Shown here: positions 33,856 through 45,126 of the stretch, piece by piece
Layout of the letters: each line of letters starts with the position of its first letter
Numbering within the stretch: the first letter of the stretch is position 1
Origin: Trichoderma breve
Taxonomy: Eukaryota; Ascomycota; Sordariomycetes; Hypocreales; Hypocreaceae
DNA: 64,000 bases
Reading direction: 5' to 3'
Assembly: GCF_028502605.1 (NCBI RefSeq)
Contig: NC_079232.1
Coordinates: forward strand, 310,001 to 374,000
Position numbers and translations under genes: made by a program
Notes under the pieces: generated by a model
Told to the model about the DNA's origin: nothing
Database searches by the model: none
What the model saw: only the letters and a program-made list of their open reading frames with translations

Positions 33856-34212
33856 CTCCTCTCACTCAAGACAATTGAATGCCTGTTTGCACCACTTCAG
33901 TTGTGAGAGGGAAACATGCCAGAAGATAGGAGACACGGAACACGGCAGTCACTGTAATGCATCTTCCACTGCTTAAACAGTGTCTCACTGTGGATGCCGT
34001 GATTGGTTGGCTGTGCTCAGATCCCTGTTTGCGTGTAGCACTGTGACAAAATACTAAGAAATTAGCGAGGTAAGATGAGCGCTCACTCAATAATAGAATC
34101 TCTAGAGAACTCGGCTTCCTGAGTACTTGGCAATTGACTAGTGGTATTTCTTTTACATGCTATCAATTATATGTTCATCTCATCATTTCATGATTCGAGA
34201 CGCTTGTTTGCA
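33856..34212. other. promoter of amidase-like gene
   Basis: 357 bp between the amidase-like start and the SDR stop, same strand. No gene seen. Confidence 0.45.
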
Positions 34213-35227
34213 CTAGTACGCAAGTTCTCCTGTGTGGTTAATCACCAACTTCTTTCCATCAACAATCTCAGCTTGACGGCGCACCAGCTCATCCACAGAC
34301 CAATTCGCAGTGATGTATCGACCATTCAAGAAAGCCGCATCCTTGGTCGTCAGCCAGACGGACAATCCGCCCACTAGTTCCGGCGCGTCCTTTGCAAATT
34401 TTTGGAGAGATGGAGTCAAGAGGTCTGTCATGACTGTTCCCGGATGAACGCTGACGGCCCGCACGTTGGGGTTCTCCAGAGCGATGAACGCAGACAGCTG
34501 TGCAATTGCAAGCTTAGACAGAGTATAGCTGGCCTGTCCAGGTAGGGGCACAAATGCCATGGCAGACGACAGGTTGACAATGGTGGCCTCTTTAGTTGTG
34601 CCCACCAGATTGAGGAATTCTTGAGTCATGAGAATAGTACCCTTGATGTTGACTTCCTTTAAGTGGTGTTAGTCCATAAACTGCTTCAACCTGAAGAATA
34701 TAACTTGTTTCTTACAATTCCGTGCCAAAGATTGTCAATGTTGGCGTGCCGCAAAGGCTTGACATCGTCTGGGGTACCCGCATTGTTCACCAAAACATCG
34801 GCAGTCCCAAATGCCTCCTTGACCTGTCGAAACACTGCCCTCACAGACGCCTCGTCCTTGATATCGCACGTAACAGGCAAGAACTTTGTGTTTGGGTATT
34901 CTTTTGTCAGCGCTTCCGCCGATTCTTGCAGCTGAGCAGAGTTGCGGGCAACAAGCACAATTGCTTTAGCTCCCGCCTTGGCAAAGGACGGCACGAATCC
35001 CTAAACACACATCAGCAACTAGGTTTCGCAATAATTGCGGTAAGATCTTTTACCCTTCGTCCTAATCCTTTGCTTGCACCGGTGATTATTACGACTTTAC
35101 CCGCTTGCGACAATGCGGGACTTGTTGGGTCTATCGAAGGGTAGACGTCGCGGTGCAGTTCTTTAGTAAAGGCTTGAGCATAGAGGAGAAAGTCCTCGTC
35201 AAGACCGGCAAGAGGATCTTCAGCCAT
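34213..35227 (-). CDS. short-chain dehydrogenase/reductase, 3 exons
   Basis: Exons 35227-35054, 35000-34716 and 34656-34213 splice in phase (introns 53 and 59 bp) to 300 residues. TGASKGLG at 49-56 is the cofactor loop, preceded by about 40 residues that form an N-terminal extension without a clear targeting signal. NNAG is near residue 132. The catalytic pair is Y197-x3-K201 in SYTLSK, with Ser in VNLSS before it. The VHPGTVMTDL segment after the active site is usual for classical SDRs. The substrate is unknown. It heads a same-strand run with the amidase-like and acyl-CoA ligase genes. Confidence 0.88.
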
Positions 35228-36722
35228 ATTAGGATTTTTTTTTTTCCCCCTCTAGATAACAGTATTAGCTCGTCCTAATACAACATCAACGAGTCTGAGA
35301 ATTGTCAGAACCATCTCACCTTGAGTCTAGTTATAGCTAATATGCGGTATACCGGCCGCGCTTATGAGTTTCTTATACTGATCGGTTACAATAAACTGAA
35401 GATAAGTCTACTCCGAAGATTATAACATTCATGCAGTTCAGTTTCAGTTATATATATATACGAGTATATACGTATCCTTGTATCTACCGGATTAAGTATT
35501 ATGGCCCGTTAATATCTCCGAGCTCACTAAACAACATAACTTTAGATGCTCAGAAAAGGCCAAGTGTACGTAAGAAAAGCCCAGGAACGGAGTTATCTGA
35601 CCAATGGCGTGAAACTACTAGGCCAATCACTCGGCAATGGGCCAGTTATTTCCCTACTTGGCCCTTTAAGATTGTTGTGATGCAACGCTGCGATTGAATC
35701 TGGCGATGCAGTCATGTATGTCACCACATACCAAGCGTCAGCAGCCCGGTAAGCATATTAGAGCTACTTAACCAACTGCTGCGTTTGCATAAGAAGGCCG
35801 GCTTCTCATAGGTAGCATTACGATTTGTCAGATTATTGTACAGGCTTGGTATGCATGATTACGGGCTAGTCACTGTGATTACAACTGCTAATACGATTTC
35901 AGCCAAAAATATGCATAATTACAGATTTAATCAAGAATGCACTGCTACTGCCGCCGAATTTGGCTGGCGCATGCCGCTGTTTGAAGCGGCTTTAGCTATA
36001 AGGTACACTATACCTACCTACATACATTCACATAATATCGATCAATAGGCTTATGGATCAAATCTTAATGATCCTGACCCTTCGATCGATAAGTTTGATC
36101 GATTACAGCACTAGTTTCCGGTTTCCGGTTTCGCAACAGACACAGGCGTTTATTACAAGACTTAAGAATACTACTACAAATTATTTACAACGGCTAACCC
36201 TTCTGTGTATTACGATAGTTGAAATGCTTACGCTAGGTGGAAAGTTGTTACTGTATTCATTTAAAGATTTGAATCTGTAATACAATCTCCGATGTCTGTG
36301 ATTAAGCAAGGAAGGGAAAAGGTATGTGTGAACGGGACACCGCAACGGCTGACCTCGTTATCAACACCGTTAATTCGACGACTATTCTAATGGCAAGTCA
36401 AGGTATATTTTACAAGCTACCCTACCAAGTCTCGGTTACATCACGGAATTCGAAAGATTACAACACGCTGCATACCAGTCTAGAGAGTCAAATGAATGAG
36501 GCTGCATCAGGATTCTACATGCAGTCCTATGCTATGCGTATGTGTGCGTGCAGAGGTACCTTTTCAACATGACGAGCCAGTGACTTCATGCAAAGAGATT
36601 ATCGCATTGATTTCTATCTACTTTTGTGAAACCCTCATATCTTCCGCCATAACTTGTGGTTAAGAGATGGCCCCCTCGTGCCGGTGCGCTATAAGTCTCA
36701 GCGCCATTCTAACAATATGCGC
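35228..36722. other. 1.5-kb AT-rich intergenic stretch
   Basis: Contains the SDR promoter, a poly-T/C run at 35236-35252 and TA-rich tracts near 35448-35475. Only short frames occur and none has a supported product. No RNA gene recognised. Confidence 0.4.
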
Positions 36723-37085
36723 TTAGGAGAAGCAACCAGCGTCAACGCAGGTCTTGTCGATATGGATCAAGTTTCCATTCGACTGTTCGAGCTGGAAGCA
36801 GTTGGTAGTGTCGAGGATGACGTGAGCTCCGCCGCATGAAAAGCCCTGACCGCAGACTCCGAACGCATGGCCGCCGTCGGGATTCTGGAGTCTAGCCGAG
36901 GAGAAACCTTCGCCCAAGGGGGACGAGACAGCATTATCGCCGAGGTATTCATCTAGTGTGAGGGTGCTTCCGGTGCAGCCTTCGCCGCGAAAGAGGACAA
37001 AGTCAGCGTGCGAATCAGCAACAGCGGGAGCGATGAGCACTGAGAGGGCAGCGACTGTGGCCGAGAAGAAAGTTGTGGTCTTCAT
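36723..37085 (-). CDS. small secreted cysteine-rich protein, unknown function
   Basis: 120 residues, single exon. A signal peptide (MKTTTFFSATVAALSVLIAPAVA) is predicted by eye, with cleavage near ADS. The mature part of about 97 residues has six Cys, enough for three disulfides. Repeated strand-like segments such as FVLFRGEGCTGSTLTL and a Gly-rich GGHAFGVCGQGFSCGG resemble small beta-sandwich secreted proteins. No family name can be given. It is isolated, with gene-poor DNA on both sides, which is typical of effector-like genes. Confidence 0.75.
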   Translation of the reverse strand: MKTTTFFSATVAALSVLIAPAVADSHADFVLFRGEGCTGSTLTLDEYLGDNAVSSPLGEGFSSARLQNPDGGHAFGVCGQGFSCGGAHVILDTTNCFQLEQSNGNLIHIDKTCVDAGCFS

Positions 37086-38644
37086 CGTGAAGGGTTTAGA
37101 TTGTTATAGAGTGATAGCGGCTTGGGATTGATTGAGATTGATGCGTAAACGCGGTCAGCTTGACTTGGGGACAGGCCGGCACTCGACCATATTTATAATT
37201 CCTAGATTAGGGAATGAGATTTTGTGAAATTATCCTCGGCCCTCATGTGAATGGAATCATGAGAAGTCTCACCTTTCATGTGAATGGAATCATGACAAGT
37301 CTCACCTTTCAGTATAGAGCAAGTAACTGCTGATACGATACTGAATAGGACCTATGCTTATTCTATACGCGCGCACTAGTCCTGTACAGGGAATTCTTGG
37401 TGGTGATCTATTCCCTGGATCCAAGATCTAATATTATCGAGTAGGGAGATTCCTAAGGGCTAAATGCTTATATGTATATTAGTAAATAGAATAAAATATT
37501 TTCTCAAGTATATTATATTAATTATATAGTTAGTATAATATAGTAAACGGGGGAAAGCAGCGTGTTCTCGATTACAGCCTTCGATGGATTATAGCTGCAG
37601 TAGTCATGTACACTATCGCAGGCTGAAGCCCGAAACAATTGTTCTCTTTCTTATCTCAAAAATCACTTACATAGTCTAGACAAATAAAAGACCTAGACAA
37701 TGCCGCATACTGCAATCTGATTTTACAATTATAGAGGATTATTCATACATGAAGATGAGACCATGGTCTCCGGTGACTAACCCGAAACCGTCCCATAAAT
37801 TGCTACAAAGGGGAGAATCTCCAGAGCTGATGCGGTTCGGATAACTATCTCGGCTCACAACACTCATAGAAAGACCATCCTCAAATCCCATAGCCAGTTC
37901 GTCCAATTATATATATACTTTGATTGACAATTGCTTACCCCTCATTTATGTAACTGGCTAAGCCCAAAATTCACTTCTGGAGATGTTAAATACTGGAAAG
38001 AAGGAGGGGGATAAGACATCTCCGGCTTGGCTGTCAATACGATCGGGCGCCTAATGAAGAGCCTTGACCTCGTATGCCTCGGAACTGGTGGCAAAGGTAA
38101 GTGACCCCACAGTATAAACATTCCCAAAAAGGAGTCAAAGAGCAGAGCAAAAGAATAAAAAGAACCGATTACTCCCGTACTGCCGCATAGGTAAAGCAAC
38201 AGTTATATATGAGCGATATTCCATCCATATTTGTCAAGTAGGGAGAAGTCGATGGATTCTATTCTTAATTCTAATGTCAACACCACAAAAAAGGGGGCTT
38301 ACGACATCACCCCTTGCCTGCACAGCTTCATCACACATGACCTGTATTGACTCACTGCTACACGAATGCCAAGAGCACAATGTCAATCACAAACATCATC
38401 AGATTCTCTCTACTCTATCTCTATTGAATGTCTACTCTATATGCTCCACTATAACGCTCCATGCTACAATGACTAGAATGAGTTGAGTCTATCAGTCCTT
38501 CCAACATCTCCCTTTTCTCGCTCTCCGCCATTCACCTCATGCAGACATTTCCTTGCTAATGCTTGACTAACTTTTGAACAGCTTCAAAACACAGTGCCCA
38601 AACAAACAAAAGCACATGAATTACAAATCTGAGCATCTTTGATT
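37086..38644. other. AT-rich intergenic stretch
   Basis: Holds the promoter of the small secreted protein gene, a 33-bp tandem duplication (37244-37309) and a very AT-rich stretch near 37470-37550. No gene is supported. Polypyrimidine-like sequence near 38390-38480 belongs to the 3' flank of the NADH dehydrogenase-like gene. Confidence 0.4.
37244..37309 (+). repeat. 33-bp tandem duplication
   Basis: A 33-bp unit beginning CATGTGAATGGAATCATG is repeated directly at 37244 and 37277 with one mismatch. It lies about 160 bp upstream of the small secreted protein gene, so it is in its promoter. Confidence 0.9.
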
Positions 38645-39916
38645 TCAAAGGACCGAGATTTGATTCACCATGGGGTTAGCCGCGTCAAAGGCCTCCTTCG
38701 CGTTTGCCTTGGGAGGGTAGATCACGCAACTGTTGATCCAGTTCTTAATCTCCTTGGCCGGTCCACCTGACTTGAAGATTTTTCGATCCCATCCATCGCA
38801 CACGACGGCGCCCCAGCCGCCAAGGTCGAGACACGTTCCGTACGAGGGCTGCAGGTATGGCTGGCCCTGAATCTTGAGCAGATCGGCAGCAACGTTGTGT
38901 CCGGCGGAACGGCCAAGCGGAATCGCGTGCTGGCACGACATGAGCGTACGGTTACCCTTGTCGTCGGTCTGAGCTGAAGCCGCGTCGCCGGTGGCGAAGA
39001 CGTCGGGGCACGACGGGACGCGAAGATCAGAGTCGACAAGTAGTCGTCCTTGCCTGTCCTTGTCCCCGGGAATCTGTCGAGTCAGGGGCGTGGCCTCCAC
39101 TCCAGCAGTCCAGACGACCGTGAGGGCATCGATCCGCTCTCCTGAAGCCGTAACCACGCCGCGAGCATCGATCGAGGCCACGGCGTTGCCCAGTTTAGTC
39201 TCGACCTCGAGGTCGCCGAGGGCCTGAGCGATAACCGGGCGAGGGTTCTCGCCCAGATCAGGGCCAATGACATCTGATTTCTCGACGACAACGACCCTCA
39301 CCTTCTCAGCCATCCCCAGAATTGCTCGTAAGCGCCGAGGGAGTTCCGTGGCGAGCTCGATGCCCGTGAACCCACCTCCACACACAACCACGGTGTTTCT
39401 CTCGGGGCTCGAGGGCAGCGCCGCCAAGCGTCCAAGATGGGCCTCGAGCTCTGCCGCATCGGTGATAGTATCGATGCTGAAGGCGTGCTCGCGCAGGCCG
39501 GGGAGGTTTGGCTTCACCACACGACTTCCCGCCGCCAGGACCAGCCTATCATACGAAATGCTCGATCGCTCACCCGTAGGATCAACAACCTCCACTTGCT
39601 TGTCCTTGGTACGGATCACATCAACAACTCCTCGCACAAACCCAACGCCCGTGGCGTTCAAAAGTTCGCTCAGCGGGGCTGACATGCCAGCAGCGTTGGC
39701 TTCGTAAAGGCGCGGCCTAGTGACGAGCTTGGGCTCAGGAGCAACCATCACGACGTCGATGCCATTGCCGACACGGTCTTTGTTCTCCTCAATGAGTCGC
39801 CTGGCGGCTAAGGCGCTGTAGAGGCCGGAAAAGCCAGAGCCAATGATGACAATCTTTTGAGCCATGGCGTTTGTGCTGTATTGACGAGTTGTGAGGTTGC
39901 GTCTGATGTGTTGCAT
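38645..39916 (-). CDS. type II NADH dehydrogenase / AIF-like FAD oxidoreductase
   Basis: Intronless. From the Met at 39916 it gives 423 residues. The first 17 (MQHIRRNLTTRQYSTNA) are Arg/Ser/Thr-rich without acidic residues and look like a mitochondrial presequence. An internal Met at 39865 (MAQKIVIIGSGFSG) would give a 406-residue cytosolic form. Motifs: FAD-binding GSGFSG at the start of the fold, NAD-binding CGGGFTG in VVVCGGGFTGIELATELP, and a C-terminal FAD motif VFATGDAAS. This matches the pyridine nucleotide-disulfide oxidoreductases of the NDH-2/AMID group, which move electrons from NAD(P)H to quinone. A further upstream in-frame Met (39988) is less likely. The gene is richer in G+C than its AT-rich surroundings. 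Confidence 0.83.
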   Translation of the reverse strand: MQHIRRNLTTRQYSTNAMAQKIVIIGSGFSGLYSALAARRLIEENKDRVGNGIDVVMVAPEPKLVTRPRLYEANAAGMSAPLSELLNATGVGFVRGVVDVIRTKDKQVEVVDPTGERSSISYDRLVLAAGSRVVKPNLPGLREHAFSIDTITDAAELEAHLGRLAALPSSPERNTVVVCGGGFTGIELATELPRRLRAILGMAEKVRVVVVEKSDVIGPDLGENPRPVIAQALGDLEVETKLGNAVASIDARGVVTASGERIDALTVVWTAGVEATPLTRQIPGDKDRQGRLLVDSDLRVPSCPDVFATGDAASAQTDDKGNRTLMSCQHAIPLGRSAGHNVAADLLKIQGQPYLQPSYGTCLDLGGWGAVVCDGWDRKIFKSGGPAKEIKNWINSCVIYPPKANAKEAFDAANPMVNQISVL

Positions 39917-41532
39917 CTGATGTGATGCGTTAACATCAAATGCTTGTTTTGCTTCTAAGTTTGAGACATACGAAACGAGAACTTCCAACTAGCCCTTTTA
40001 TACACAATTGCAGACAGGCAAAAGAGATCCAAAACACACGAAAACCGGTTCCGAAAAGAGAAAAAAAAACATACGACGCAGTGCGCATTGCGCATCGAGA
40101 AGCCGCCATTGCCATGCCATCGTCGTCGTCTATCCCGAGTTCCCAAAACGGATACCCGGGTGGCCACGCGGAGTGGCTTGATCCCGTCACGATTCCGATT
40201 TGAAACGAGATGGACTCACAGCACCTTAGTCATGAGTCCCCGAGACGAAGGAAGACGTTAACAACTGTTTGACGCCGCCGCCATTGTTTCGCAAGACCGG
40301 TTCGTGGGAATTCAAATCTTCAATCTCCACCATGCAACCCGGGGATCATCGCCACTGAGAGTAGCGGTTGTGCCAAGTTGAGCATTTGACACAAAGATAA
40401 GAATAACGTTAGCTAGCGGAACGAAAAATGGGGGTGGCCAGCTCCGGCGTAACCGTAAATGGCATTGTGGACGAGAGGACGGCGAGCATCTGCAGAAGGC
40501 TGCATTTACGTGTATTAGGACGAGTCAACTTGCAGCAGGTAAGCAAGACACAGAGAAGGAGGGAGAGATTTGTCAAGTACGATGAGACCGTCAGCCTCTC
40601 TCTTTATACTCTATAGAACGGGTATATGCCGTAGAGTCTCTTATTTTACCTTTCCGGCAATGCTTTGCGTGGCTGCTTACATTGTGCTCATGTAGGTAGG
40701 TACTTGCATATTGAAGCAGCAGCGGGAACTCATGTTAAAGCCCACCCAAGTTGTGCCAAAAGACACGACTTACTGTTCTCAACTTACTCATCCCGCCAAG
40801 AGACTCTATGCGGACTATTCTCTTCGTAAACCGCAAGTAATCCACGTAAGCACTAGAAAGAGACTTTAAACGAGCTTAAAACCAAGTTCTTCTATTTTGT
40901 CCGAGCTGCTTCCTAGGCCAGCTTCTTCGCGTATCCTAGTGCCATGCATCACATACAGTGTCACTGCTCTATACGGGGTCAATCATGCGCTATTTCGCAG
41001 CCGGGACCCCCGTCATTCTAAGCAAAAAAGGCCAATAATTATCCCTTCCAATCGCTTCCCAAAGGCCATTCCCACTCTTTGCAAATTTAGCCACAGAGTT
41101 TTACGAGGCGAGGCAAAAGGATGCGGCGTCGAACGTGCGGGTGAGATTTTGCATCTCCGGACGGGCCTGGTATAAGCTTGAATCGAACCGGCGGGTATCC
41201 GATGTGGCGGATACCCGAGCCGGATACCCGCGGGGTCCAAAACGGTATACAACGCGCTGGGCCCCGAGCTGCAATTCACCAATTGCCCTCCTCATGCCCC
41301 CTGGAACTTCCAAGAGCCTCGTGGACTCACGTATTGCCAGCGAGATTGCTGCCCGCATTGTCGTGGATATCCCCCACCGTTTTTAGGGGTCCAGCCGATT
41401 ATCAATCATCGATCTGGCGGCATCAGGTTGCCGCAACACTGAGAGACAGACGCTGAGAGAGAGCCTGCGGGAAGCCGCTCACTCACAAGCCAACCAACTA
41501 CAGACTCACAAAGCACACACACAATTCAACCC
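39917..41532. promoter_or_regulatory. divergent promoter region between NDH-like gene and Zn2Cys6 regulator
   Basis: About 1.6 kb with no credible gene. It separates the NDH-like start from the regulator ATG at 41533. It holds four copies of the inverted motif CGGATACCCG: 40149-40158, 41192-41201 (reverse orientation), 41208-41217 and 41221-41230. The last three form a tight array about 300-340 bp before the regulator ATG. Confidence 0.55.
41192..41230. promoter_or_regulatory. array of three CGG-N4-CCG inverted sites
   Basis: CGGGTATCCG (41192-41201), CGGATACCCG (41208-41217) and CGGATACCCG (41221-41230) are the same 10-mer, once inverted and twice direct. Inverted CGG triplets with a fixed spacer are the usual target of Zn2Cys6 dimers. 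The array lies in the promoter of the Zn2Cys6 gene at 41533, so autoregulation is a reasonable inference. Confidence 0.6.
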
Positions 41533-43653
41533 ATGGATCCGGACTCTGAACTCTCGGCCGGCAAGGGCGGCTCCCCTAAACCGTCCTCCGGCAGCCGAGT
41601 GTCACTAGCCTGTCTGCCCTGTCGAACCCGGCACGTCCGCTGTGACGCAAAGAAGCCGCGGTGTGCTCGCTGCATCGAGGAGGACAAGGAATGCAGCTAT
41701 GCAAAGTCGAGACGCGGCGGCCTTGATCGAGCCGCATTGGCTGCTCGCCGAAATCAAGCCGCTCTGGCTGCTGCAAGGAACAACGGCCAGCTTTCGCCCG
41801 CAGGGAGCATCGACGGAGGCTTCAGTGGTGAGGCGGTGATGAGACGCACTGAGGCTCGGTCTCATTCAGTGTCTCACCTCAACAACGTTCTGCCATCTAG
41901 CCTAGTTCCGCAGCAGCCGGCCATTGATCCCAGCTTATACACGCCTCCAGACGATTCTTGGTCTAATTCCAGCGTTGTGCTGCCGTCGACGGACCTGCAA
42001 TCTGTTGACATCACTAGGGACGCATTCATAGACGTCTACTACAACTGCTTCCACCGCTATCATCCTTGTGTACTTCCTCGTCGGTTCCTAGAGCGCTACC
42101 TACAGGACCCGATCCGGCAAGATGAACTTCGGCCACTGGTATACGTGATGCGCTTCATCGGCAGCGTCTACCTAAGCAGCAACCAGCCATCACTGCGGCC
42201 AAAATGCCTGGAGTTAGAAGAGCTCGCAGCCTCAGCCATTGCCCAAATACCACCAACGTCGGTCAACTTCTTCATGGTCCAATGCCACACCATCTTCTCT
42301 GCTAGCATGTACTGGCGCGGTAAGACGGCCAAGTCAAGACACCACATAGACACGGCGATCCAGCTCGCGCTCGACATGGGAATGCATCGGCGTGAATTTG
42401 CCGTAGACCACGGAGAAGGAGATGCCGTTCTAGAGGAATCCTGGCGGCGCACATGGTGGCAGGTGTACATGATCGATGCGTATTACTCTGCCATCAAACG
42501 CAATGCTGGCTTTGCCACGTTTTCCGTCGACGCCACGACTGATCTTCCGTGCGAGGAAGAAGAGTACGAGGAAGGAGTGAGTAATTGCATCATGCATTTG
42601 AATATCGTGACTCAAACATTGTTACTGACGGGCCAAAGAATATCCCACATCCAAAAACATTGGACGAGTTCAACTCCCGCGAGTTCAGCTCCGAAGACAC
42701 TGTCTTCTCATCCTTTGCCTACCTAATAGGCGCTGTTCGCGGTATGGCATCAGCCATGTGTAGAGCCCTCTCGATATCACCAAATTCATCAGACACGGGA
42801 GGCCCGTCGCCCAGGGTGCTCGACTCTGTCGACTCCATCATTGAGGGATGGTTGCTGCTGCTGCCAGAGTGCAAAAAAGACATCTTTTCAGCGGATGGCC
42901 AGGTAGACGAGCTAATATTCCAAGCCATGATGGCTCTTCATGCGTAAGCTTCTCTAATCGACATCCATGTATTTCCTCCCCATACTTATCTCTCTCCACA
43001 GAACAACTGTAGGCCTTCACCGGCCATTCTCCAACTGCGCCTTCGACGCCCTAGAATGCATCTCAAGCTGCTCAACCCCCCCTCCAGCAGGCACCCACTC
43101 CGACAACGCAGAGTTCCGCTCCATCCACACCATCAAATGCATCCGTGCCGCCGAGGCCCAAATCGGCCTCCTCGCCTTACCCACGAAGCCCTGCAGCCAC
43201 ACGCCCTTTGTCGTCTGCATGCTCACCACCGGCACGCTCTCCCTGCTCGCCGCCTGCCGCTACACCCTCCGCGGCCAGAAGCTCGCCGTGGCGCGCGACC
43301 AGATCCGCATGAGCATCGGCTGCCACAAGGCCATGGCCAACGTGTGGTCGCAGGCCGGCAGCAATCTCCACGAGGTCCAGGCCATCGCCCGCGAGGTTCT
43401 AGGACTACCCATGGGGAGCAGTAGCAGCAACAGCAGCATCAACGGTAACAGCAGCAAGCAGCCCAGGACGCCCATTCACCAGATACCACCTAGCCCGGGC
43501 CCGCCATCGATTTCAGGGCCTGATCTCGACGGATCGTGCAGTGCCGACTCGCTCAACTCATTTTCACTCGACAATATGCAGACGTACTGGGGCATGGGCT
43601 CCATTCAGCCAGACATGTCATTTCCATGGTGGGCAAGCAATGAACAGGTGTGA
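41533..43653 (+). CDS. Zn2Cys6 fungal transcription factor, 3 exons
   Basis: Exons 41533-42576, 42639-42943 and 43002-43653 splice in phase (introns 62 and 58 bp) to 666 residues. The zinc cluster uses Cys27, 30, 37, 44, 47 and 54, followed by a basic Ala/Arg-rich helix (GLDRAALAARRNQAALAAAR). The middle homology domain includes YYNCFHRYHPCVLPRRFLERY, ALDMGMHRREFA and ESWRRTWWQVYMIDAYYS. Ser/Asn-rich low-complexity sequence (SSSNSSINGNSS) lies near the C-terminus, which ends with Phe/Trp-rich MSFPWWASNEQV. It marks the edge between the accessory region and the housekeeping block. The target pathway is unknown. CGG-N4-CCG sites lie in its own promoter. Confidence 0.88.
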
Positions 43654-44183
43654 AATACCGGTTTGAAAACAAGTAAAAATTAACAAGGAAAAAAATAACG
43701 AAAAAAAAGAAAAAGAAAGAAAAAATGAGGTTGTATTGTTCTTGGTTGGATACAATGAATGACACACTACTCGACTCTATATAGAGGCATTCTAGTTGAT
43801 TGCCTGCAACAGTAATGTTTATGCAATTTAGCGGGAACATCCCATACTTATCAATTACTTAAAATTAATAGAACTCCCTACTTGGACTCTGCCAGAGAGG
43901 CTCTACTACTACTATTTTTCCATATCCTGTCCATACATATCCATCGCTGTAACAGTGAGCTTTAGACAACCCCCGGAGTAGGTACGTACCCATCCGGCAC
44001 ACCACAAGAGAAAAGGCTCCACTTACCGCCGCTGTCGATAAATTCCCGTCGCGGCTTATCGGTTATCGATTACCCGGCCAGTCTGTAAATTTCCATCCAC
44101 ACAAAAAAGTCCATCCACTGAACCATCTATCAACCACCAGCAAAGCAACACACCCAACTCTCTCCCTCCCCCAATTCCTTACC
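43654..44183. other. intergenic, promoter of ALB1
   Basis: 530 bp with an A-rich tract after the regulator stop (43670-43725) and a pyrimidine-rich leader ending in CCTTACCATGG at the ALB1 start. No gene seen. Confidence 0.45.
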
Positions 44184-44794
44184 ATGGCTCCCACACAAAA
44201 GAGAGGTTTGTCATACCAAATCCTTCCTCTACAGCCACAATCATACTTTCAATGTACTAACCCAATTACCTCTCACCCACAGCGCCCTCAAAACGCTCTC
44301 GCGCCGCCCGCCGCGCAACATCCCCCTCCATCAACACAGACAAGTCCCTCAAAGACGTCTCCCTCCCATCCACAAAATCCTCCTCCGATTCCGCCCGCCC
44401 TTCCGTCCTCGCCGCCCGCCACTCCGCCGGCGTCACAAAAAAATCCCGGCGCGGCCGCCAGCTCTCCGCAAAGGGCCGCCGGCGCCAGGAAAAGGGCCTC
44501 GAGATGGCCGAGGCTTTCGTCGAGCGCACGAGCAAGAAGCTTGAGAAGAGCCTCGGAAAGGCGAAAGTCGTGCAGGCTAGGAGCAAGAAGTGGGACGACA
44601 TCAACAAGGACGTGCAGGAGACAAAGGCCAATGCGTTTGCGGTGCTGGGTCAGGACGACGAGGCTAACGGTGGTGAATGGGAGACGGACGACGACATGGA
44701 CGGTGACGACGGCGCAAAGGGCAAGACTGCTTCTGTGGCTGCGGCTCCTGCGCCAGCACCAGTGCTGGATGATGACGATGACGAGATTATGTAA
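44184..44794 (+). CDS. ALB1: ribosome biogenesis protein Alb1
   Basis: Exons 44184-44205 and 44283-44794 splice in phase (a 22-nt first exon, 77-bp intron) to 177 residues. The N-terminus (MAPTQKRAPSKRSRAARRAT) is the basic Alb1 signature. A Lys/Arg-rich helical centre contains KGLEMAEAFVERTSKKLEKS, and the C-terminus is very acidic (ETDDDMDGDD and DDDDDEIM). Alb1 binds the Arx1 export factor on pre-60S ribosomal particles and helps nuclear export and recycling. The length is close to that of yeast Alb1. It runs convergently with the mitochondrial IF3 gene. Confidence 0.88.
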
Positions 44795-45126
44795 ATGGGT
44801 TTTTATGACTGGACGACGGAAAAGATCATGGCGACAACTAGGAGGGGGGGCTTGTTTGCTTTCTTTCTTTCTTTCGTGGGAATTCGGCGTTGTTGGCTTC
44901 TTAAAAGAAAGGACTGGCGTGGGAATTGTGGCAACTATTTTGCAGCCATCTAAAGCGACGTTGTTAACAGATTGCCGCCTGACATGGATGATTGATTCCA
45001 TCATCAGGGGTCGGGTTATATGGGCTCTCTACCTTTGGTACACACATATATAGTACATCTGTTTCTATTATACACGGGATACCCAAAAACAAAAAGATTC
45101 AACACCATGCCATACTCGTACATCCA
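44795..45126. other. convergent 3' intergenic region
   Basis: 332 bp between the ALB1 stop and the IF3 stop on the opposite strand. No gene seen. Confidence 0.45.

Noticed and set aside
44288..45020. Minus-strand frame of about 238 codons over ALB1
   Set aside because: Antisense shadow of the Lys/Arg/Asp-rich ALB1 exon; ALB1 has family motifs and correct splicing.
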